Source: Clostridia bacterium (GTDB lineage Bacteria; Bacillota; Clostridia; Christensenellales; Pumilibacteraceae). From it: a stretch of DNA of 64,000 nt. The stretch is from contig CAAGAW010000029.1 of assembly GCA_900767465.1 (NCBI GenBank), positions 1 to 64,000 on the forward strand, read 5' to 3'. Below the pieces are notes generated by a model that did no database searches, was not told the origin of the DNA, and saw only the letters and a list, made by a program, of their open reading frames with translations. Every line of letters begins with the position of its first letter. The stretch's first letter is position 1. Of this stretch, positions 59,411 to 64,000 are shown one piece after another. Position numbers and translations under genes: made by a program.

Positions 59411-59452
59411 GCACAATAAGACACTTTTTTTGTTAAATAGGCAACATTGTGC
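59411..59452. promoter_or_regulatory. Operator-like dyad upstream of the glmM promoter
   Basis: GCACAAT (59411-59417) and ATTGTGC (59446-59452) are exact inverted copies 28 bp apart, the second touching the -35 box of the glmM promoter. Its function is unknown. Confidence 0.25.
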
Positions 59453-59481
59453 TTGACAAAAAAATTTCAAAACATTAAAAT
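59453..59481 (+). promoter_or_regulatory. Promoter of glmM
   Basis: TTGACA (59453-59458) and TAAAAT (59476-59481) with a 17-bp spacer; a CAGGAGGT ribosome site and the ATG at 59503 follow. Confidence 0.82.
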
Positions 59482-59502
59482 AGGCGTCAGGAGGTATGAT
59501 TT

Positions 59503-60786
59503 ATGGCAAAATATTTCGGAACGGACGGTATCAGAGGCAAATACGGCGAGAAACTCGACGAGGCTCTTGCGTACAAAACCGGTCTTGCTCTCGGCGAGTA
59601 TTTCGGCGCGGGTAAATTTACCGTCGGCAGAGACACGCGCGTCAGCGGCGAGGAACTCGAACGCGGGCTTGTGAAGGGTATTACCGACGCGGGCGGCGAA
59701 GCGGTAATTCTCGGTATTCTGCCCACGCCGGCGGTTGCCGCGCTTACCATAAAGTACGGCGCGAAATGCGGAGTTATGATTTCGGCGTCGCACAATCCGC
59801 CCGAATATAACGGGATCAAGGTTTTCGACCGCAACGGCGTAAAACTCACCGAAGAGCAGGAGGGGAGCGTCGAATACTATATCGACAATCCGCCCGCTGT
59901 TCGCGGCGGCGGCAAAATCACGAAGAAGTCGGGCGGAAAACTCGAATACGTCGATTACGTCGTAAGCACGGTAAACGCCGATTTTCGCGGGCTTAAAGTG
60001 TGGCTCGATTGCGGATACGGCGCGGCGAGCACCGTCGCGGAAGAAGTTTTCAGACGGTCGGGCGCGACGGTAAACGTTGATAACTGCAGCCTGCGCGGCG
60101 AGAAAATCAACAGCGGTTGCGGCGCGCTTCACCCCGATTACGTCCGCAACAGCATGAAAGGCACCGACTGCAGGCTCGGCTTTGCGTTCGACGGCGACGC
60201 CGATCGTCTTGCGGTGGTTATGGACGGCGAAATACTCGACGGCGATACCGTGCTTTATAATATCCAGAAGGGTATGGACATAAACCGCGGCACGGTGGTC
60301 GGAACCGTTCTTAACAATCTCGCGCTCGAAAAACGGCTTGCGCTCGACGGCAGACGGCTCGTACGCACGCCTGTCGGAGACAAATACATCTGCGACCTTA
60401 TGTTCCGCGAGGGCTACAACGTGGGCGGCGAACAGTCCGGACATTACATAGTTTATCCCGCCGCAACCACGGGCGACGGAATCATGACGGCAATGTTTTT
60501 CGCTAAATCGCTGTATAAAAACGGAAAACTCGACGCGCCCGAAAAACTCGATCTCGTTCCGCAAAAGGCGATCGCGGAATACGCCGATCCGTCGATTATG
60601 TTCGACCCGAAACTTCGCGAACTTACCGAAAAAGCGGAAAAGTCGCTCGGCGGCGACGGGCGGATCATCGTCCGATATTCCGGCACCGAACCGAAAATCC
60701 GCGTTATGGTTGAAGCGTCCGACCCGGAAAAGCCGGACGAAATCTTAGCGGAATTCAAAACGTTTATCCGTTCTTGCGCCGAATAG
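59503..60786 (+). CDS. glmM: Phosphoglucosamine mutase
   Basis: GlmM converts glucosamine-6-phosphate to glucosamine-1-phosphate for UDP-GlcNAc and wall synthesis. The 427-residue product has KYFGTDGIRGKYGE at the N-terminus, the phosphoserine loop ISASHNPPEYNG (Ser96), the metal loop DGDADR (about 229-234), GGEQSGH and the phosphate-binding RYSGTEPKIRVM near the C-terminus. It is slightly shorter than the usual 445-450 residues. It is transcribed alone from its own promoter. Confidence 0.95.
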   Translation: MAKYFGTDGIRGKYGEKLDEALAYKTGLALGEYFGAGKFTVGRDTRVSGEELERGLVKGITDAGGEAVILGILPTPAVAALTIKYGAKCGVMISASHNPPEYNGIKVFDRNGVKLTEEQEGSVEYYIDNPPAVRGGGKITKKSGGKLEYVDYVVSTVNADFRGLKVWLDCGYGAASTVAEEVFRRSGATVNVDNCSLRGEKINSGCGALHPDYVRNSMKGTDCRLGFAFDGDADRLAVVMDGEILDGDTVLYNIQKGMDINRGTVVGTVLNNLALEKRLALDGRRLVRTPVGDKYICDLMFREGYNVGGEQSGHYIVYPAATTGDGIMTAMFFAKSLYKNGKLDAPEKLDLVPQKAIAEYADPSIMFDPKLRELTEKAEKSLGGDGRIIVRYSGTEPKIRVMVEASDPEKPDEILAEFKTFIRSCAE

Positions 60787-60817
60787 GCGAAGTTTTTTCG
60801 GTTGCGCCCGCAAGCGG

Positions 60818-60846
60818 TTGACTTTTTTTTGCCGATAAGGTACAAT
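60818..60846 (+). promoter_or_regulatory. Promoter of the malic enzyme gene
   Basis: TTGACT (60818-60823) and TACAAT (60841-60846) with a 17-bp spacer of mostly T; the ATG is at 60898. Confidence 0.78.
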
Positions 60847-60897
60847 CATAGGGTAAAATCAAGCGGCGTTATCGTCGCCGACTCGGAGAGAAGAACC

Positions 60898-62073
60898 ATG
60901 AATTACGCCGAAGAATCGCTGAAAAAACATTACGAATGGAAGGGTAAAATCGAAGTTTCGCCGCGGGTAAAGGTCGAGGATAAAACCGACCTTTCGCTTG
61001 CGTACACACCCGGCGTTGCCGCGCCCTGTCTCGAAATTCAAAAGGACGAAAGCAAGTCGTTCGATCTTACCCGCCGCTGGAATACGGTCGCCGTAATCAC
61101 CGACGGAACGGCAGTCCTCGGTTTGGGCGACATAGGTCCGGTTGCCGGTATGCCCGTTATGGAAGGCAAAGCGTTGCTTTTCAAGGAGTTCGGCGACGTG
61201 GACGCGATTCCGATTTGCGTCAAAAGTAAGGACGTTGACGAACTCGTGCGCACGATCTATCTTATTTCGGGCAGTTTCGGCGGGATCAACCTCGAAGATA
61301 TATCCGCGCCGCGCTGTTTCGAGGTCGAGCGCAGACTCAAAGAAATCTGCGATATTCCCGTCTTTCACGACGATCAGCACGGTACGGCGATAGTTCTCGG
61401 CGCCGCGCTTATAAACGCCGTAAAAGTAGTCGGTAAAAGCCTCGGAGCCGTAAAAGTCGTTATCAACGGTGCAGGCAGCGCGGGTATCGCGATCGCCGAA
61501 TTTCTGCTCGGCTTGGGAGTAAATAATCTTATCGTGTGCGACCGTTTCGGAACGATAGTAAAGGGAAGAGCGGGTATGACGAGCGCGCAGGAAAATCTCG
61601 TCTCGCGTACGAATCCCGATTCGATCGACGGAACGCTCGCCGACGCCATGCGCGGCGCGGACGTAATGATAGGCGTAAGCGCGGCGGGAGTCGTCAGCGA
61701 AGAGATGGTGCGGTCGATGAATAAAAACGCAATCGTTTTTCCGATGGCAAACCCTGTCCCCGAAATCGAACCCGACAAGGCAAAGGCGGCCGGAGCGGCG
61801 GTCGTGGGCACGGGCAGGAGCGACTACGACAATCAGATAAACAACGTGCTTGCGTTCCCGGGCGTATTCCGCGGCGCGCTCGACGCACGTGCAACCGAAA
61901 TCAACGAACCGATGAAGTACGCCGCCGCCCGAGCGATCGCATCGCTTGTCGGCGATGACGAACTTTGCGCTTCGTACGTAATTCCCCGCGCGTTCGATCT
62001 GCGCGTCGGTACCGCCGTCGCCGAAGCGGTTAAAAAAGCCGCGATCGAAACGGGCGTCGCGCGACTCAAATAA
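60898..62073 (+). CDS. Malic enzyme (NAD(P)-dependent)
   Basis: The enzyme oxidatively decarboxylates malate to pyruvate. The 391-residue protein is of the short bacterial type. It shows LSLAYTPGVAAPCLEI (catalytic Tyr), NLEDISAPRCFEVE, FHDDQHGTAIVLGAAL and the dinucleotide loop INGAGSAGIAIAEFLL. The ATG at 60898 is supported by a CGGAGAGAAG site; coding upstream of it overlaps the promoter. It lies alone, between glmM and a repeat cluster. Confidence 0.94.
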   Translation: MNYAEESLKKHYEWKGKIEVSPRVKVEDKTDLSLAYTPGVAAPCLEIQKDESKSFDLTRRWNTVAVITDGTAVLGLGDIGPVAGMPVMEGKALLFKEFGDVDAIPICVKSKDVDELVRTIYLISGSFGGINLEDISAPRCFEVERRLKEICDIPVFHDDQHGTAIVLGAALINAVKVVGKSLGAVKVVINGAGSAGIAIAEFLLGLGVNNLIVCDRFGTIVKGRAGMTSAQENLVSRTNPDSIDGTLADAMRGADVMIGVSAAGVVSEEMVRSMNKNAIVFPMANPVPEIEPDKAKAAGAAVVGTGRSDYDNQINNVLAFPGVFRGALDARATEINEPMKYAAARAIASLVGDDELCASYVIPRAFDLRVGTAVAEAVKKAAIETGVARLK

Positions 62074-62076
62074 CGC

Positions 62077-62103
62077 AAAAACGTCTATACGTATCAGCGT
62101 TTT
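62077..62103 (+). terminator. Short hairpin after the malic enzyme gene
   Basis: AAAACG (62078-62083) and CGTTTT (62098-62103) enclose a loop with ATACGTATCAG, nearly the same loop as the hairpins at 30482 and 33263. It starts 3 bp after the stop codon. The stem is short, so efficiency is uncertain. Confidence 0.5.
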
Positions 62104-62159
62104 ATAAACATTAACGAATAATTCGCAGTGGGAAGAATACGTCTTTCCACGTTACGTAC

Positions 62160-62530
62160 ACCCGTATTGTCATGTAATTGCGAGTGTAAGCGTGGCAATC
62201 TCCCGGAAGGGAAGACGATTACCGCATACACGAACACCCACATAAGAACTCGCCCGCAGGGGCTCCCTGCCGTGGGGGATTTCTCCGCTCCGTTCGGGTT
62301 ATAAACCTCACTCCGGTCGAAATGACATCGTAACCTATTCGCGTCGAAGCCGTCGGTAGGGCGGGACGCCCTCGTCCCGCCGCTGTCATTGCGATGAGCA
62401 TTAGCGAAGCGTGGCAATCCCCGCGGAAGAAACGGCACATTACTTGCCCGCGCCGAGAAATCCCCCGCAGAAGAAACGATAACAATCAAACACAAATAAT
62501 CCCCAAACACTTGCCCGTGGCGGCTCGCCA
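62160..62530. repeat. Composite non-coding repeat cluster
   Basis: Between the convergent malic enzyme and glutamine synthetase genes are the ATTGCGAG...GTGGCAATCTCCCGG module (62178-62210) and again at 62388-62420 (GTGGCAATCCCCGCGG), an inverted GGGGATTTCTCCGCTCCG...TCGAAATGAC unit (62274-62326), the dyad GGCGGGACG (62360-62368) / CGTCCCGCC (62373-62381), and a GAGAAATCCCCCGCAGAAG unit (62456-62474). Open frames here are not credible genes. Confidence 0.85.
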
Positions 62531-62535
62531 CCGCA

Positions 62536-62578
62536 AACTTAAACCCCGCAACCGAAAACCGGCTACGGGGTTTAAGTT
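62536..62578 (-). terminator. Terminator of glnN
   Basis: AACTTAAACCCCG (62536-62548) and CGGGGTTTAAGTT (62566-62578) form a perfect 13-bp stem, 27 bp beyond the glutamine synthetase stop codon. Read on the minus strand the right-hand A/T pairs give a short U-rich tail. Confidence 0.75.
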
Positions 62579-62605
62579 AAGAAAAAGGAAGGAATGAAAG
62601 CGAGA

Positions 62606-64000
62606 TTATTTTACGCCGAACAGCAAGTCGCCGTAAGTGGGGAACGGCCAGACCGACGCGGGCATAAGCGTTTCGGCTTCGTCGCAAGGAACGCGGAGTT
62701 CCGCCATACGCTGCAGAATGTCGTCCCGAATATCGTTTGCCGCGGCGGTTACGTCGGTAATCTGTTTGTAGCGATCCGCAGCCGCTTCGAGCGCGTCCGT
62801 TTTCTGATCGATTTCGTCTGCGAGCGCGCACAGTTTGGAGACGGTCTTCGAGCCGTAACCGAGCGGGGCGGACGGAGCGACGGCTTTTGCCGCGCCTACC
62901 GTTTCGGATAGTTCTTTTACGTAACCGACTATTGCGGGCAGAATCTCTTTTCGCGCCATATCGATCATCGTAAGAGCCTCGATATTCACGGTTTTGCAGT
63001 AATTTTCGAGCGTAATCTCGTAACGCGATCTGATTTCGGCGGGCGTAAAGATTTTAAGCGAAGTGAGCATATCGGAGTTTTTCTTTTCGAGAATCGTCGG
63101 AAGAGCGTCGGGCGTGGTGCGAAGATTAAGAAGCCCGCGTTTTTCGGTTGCTTCTTTGATCCACTCGTCGTCGTAACCGTTGCCGTTAAAGATTATGCGC
63201 TTGTGATCGATAATCGACTTCCTGATAAGATCGTGAAGGGCGGTCTCGAAGTTTTTCGCTTTTTCGAGTTCGTCCGCGTACCCTTTAAGAACGTCCGCAA
63301 CTGCGGCGTTAAGCATAATATTCGCGCAGGCGATGCTGTTGGACGAGCCGAGCATACGGAACTCGAACTTATTGCCGGTAAACGCGAACGGCGAAGTACG
63401 GTTACGGTCGGTCGTGTCGCGTGCGAATTTCGGAAGCACGTGAACGCCGAGTTTAAGCACCGTCTTTTCTGTCCCGTTATACGGCGCGTCTTTTTCGATC
63501 GCGTCGAGGACCGCAGACAGTTCGTCGCCGAGGAATACCGAAACGACCGCGGGCGGCGCTTCGTTTGCGCCGAGACGATGATCGTTGCCCGCCGTAGCAA
63601 CCGACAGACGAAGCAAATCCTGATATTTGTCGACCGCTTCGATAACCGCGCAAAGGAAGAGCAGGAACTGTGCGTTCTCGTACGGGGTTTCGCCGGGGGT
63701 AAGAAGGTTTACGCCCTTGTCGGTAGCCATCGACCAGTTGTTGTGTTTGCCGCTGCCGTTTACGCCGGCAAAAGGTTTTTCGTGAAGAAGGCAAACGAGT
63801 CCGTGACGAGCCGCGACTTTCTGCATAACTTCCATAGTAATCTGGTTATGATCGGTCGCAACGTTGGTGGTAGAATAAATGGGAGCGAGTTCGTGCTGAG
63901 CGGGCGCAACTTCGTTATGTTCGGTTTTGGCGAGAACGCCGAGTTTCCAGAGTTCCTCGTTAAGATCCGCCATGTACGCCTGAACGCGAGGCTTGATTAC
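62606..64000 (-). CDS. glnN: Type III glutamine synthetase (C-terminal part, cut by window edge)
   Basis: The frame is open to the window edge, giving about 464 residues of a family whose members have roughly 700. It carries KTEHNEVAPAQHELAPIY, NGSGKHNNWSMAT, the ATP-binding GANEAPPAVVSVF and the late NRTSPFAFTGNKFEFR, which are characteristic of GlnN rather than GlnA. The enzyme makes glutamine from glutamate and ammonia as a dodecamer. An internal ATG at 63973 is not the start, since coding continues to 64000. Confidence 0.95.
   Translation of the reverse strand, partial: VIKPRVQAYMADLNEELWKLGVLAKTEHNEVAPAQHELAPIYSTTNVATDHNQITMEVMQKVAARHGLVCLLHEKPFAGVNGSGKHNNWSMATDKGVNLLTPGETPYENAQFLLFLCAVIEAVDKYQDLLRLSVATAGNDHRLGANEAPPAVVSVFLGDELSAVLDAIEKDAPYNGTEKTVLKLGVHVLPKFARDTTDRNRTSPFAFTGNKFEFRMLGSSNSIACANIMLNAAVADVLKGYADELEKAKNFETALHDLIRKSIIDHKRIIFNGNGYDDEWIKEATEKRGLLNLRTTPDALPTILEKKNSDMLTSLKIFTPAEIRSRYEITLENYCKTVNIEALTMIDMARKEILPAIVGYVKELSETVGAAKAVAPSAPLGYGSKTVSKLCALADEIDQKTDALEAAADRYKQITDVTAAANDIRDDILQRMAELRVPCDEAETLMPASVWPFPTYGDLLFGVK

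Noticed and set aside
62094..62531. Minus-strand open frame of about 145 codons between malic enzyme and glnN
   Set aside because: It is made of repeat modules including the GC-rich dyad; no start site, no domain.

Overview
The window looks like the chromosome of a spore-forming clostridial Bacillota, probably an uncultured gut lineage. The evidence is spoIVA, a dgt-dnaG-sigma70 macromolecular-synthesis operon, DivIVA, LplB/LplC-type sugar permeases with no ATPase gene, type III glutamine synthetase and clean sigma-A promoters (most with a 17-bp spacer). The taxonomic placement is inference. I saw no rRNA, tRNA, CRISPR array, transposase or phage gene.

Layout. 0-3.8 kb: der, plsY, spoIVA. 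4.6-11.1 kb: a VanW-domain protein, then lgt, a membrane protein, nicotinate phosphoribosyltransferase, a DivIVA-like protein and an M18 aminopeptidase. 11.5-20.5 kb: one long co-directional run of dgt, dnaG, two tandem sigma70 genes, trmK, a Nif3-like gene, a zinc-ribbon coiled-coil gene, galU and a degenerate amidohydrolase-like gene. 21.0-30.5 kb: an aminotransferase diverging from a complete shikimate/Phe/Tyr operon (DAHP synthase, tyrA, aroB, aroA, aroC, pheA, an aroE-aroK fusion, aroQ). 30.8-37.0 kb, minus strand: a membrane-anchored propeller/SH3 protein, leuS with a small acetyltransferase gene, and an AraC regulator. 37.9-57.2 kb: a glycan-utilisation region with an ABC importer, large lipoproteins, a domain-swapped GH3 enzyme, a GH106-like protein, an AraC regulator, L-rhamnose mutarotase and a GH5-like enzyme, which together suggest use of rhamnose-containing (pectin-like) glycans. 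57.3-64.0 kb: apgM, a small membrane exporter, glmM, malic enzyme and a partial glnN.

The most interesting signal is upstream of the aromatic operon. A near-consensus promoter is followed by a 19-codon leader peptide carrying six consecutive Phe/Tyr codons, and then by an intrinsic terminator whose left arm can alternatively pair with the end of the leader ORF. This is the layout of a ribosome-mediated Phe/Tyr attenuator, which is unusual for this group. Other notable points are two adjacent RpoD-like sigma factors, the first altered at a -10-reading residue and the second with a duplicated region-1.1-like module; a gene-poor stretch at 37.3-37.8 kb holding two strong orphan terminators; genes whose consensus promoters abut the start codon (der, araC, perhaps dgt); and a composite family of non-coding repeats filling almost every long intergenic gap, one cluster of which is bracketed by a 27-bp duplication of the aminopeptidase gene end.
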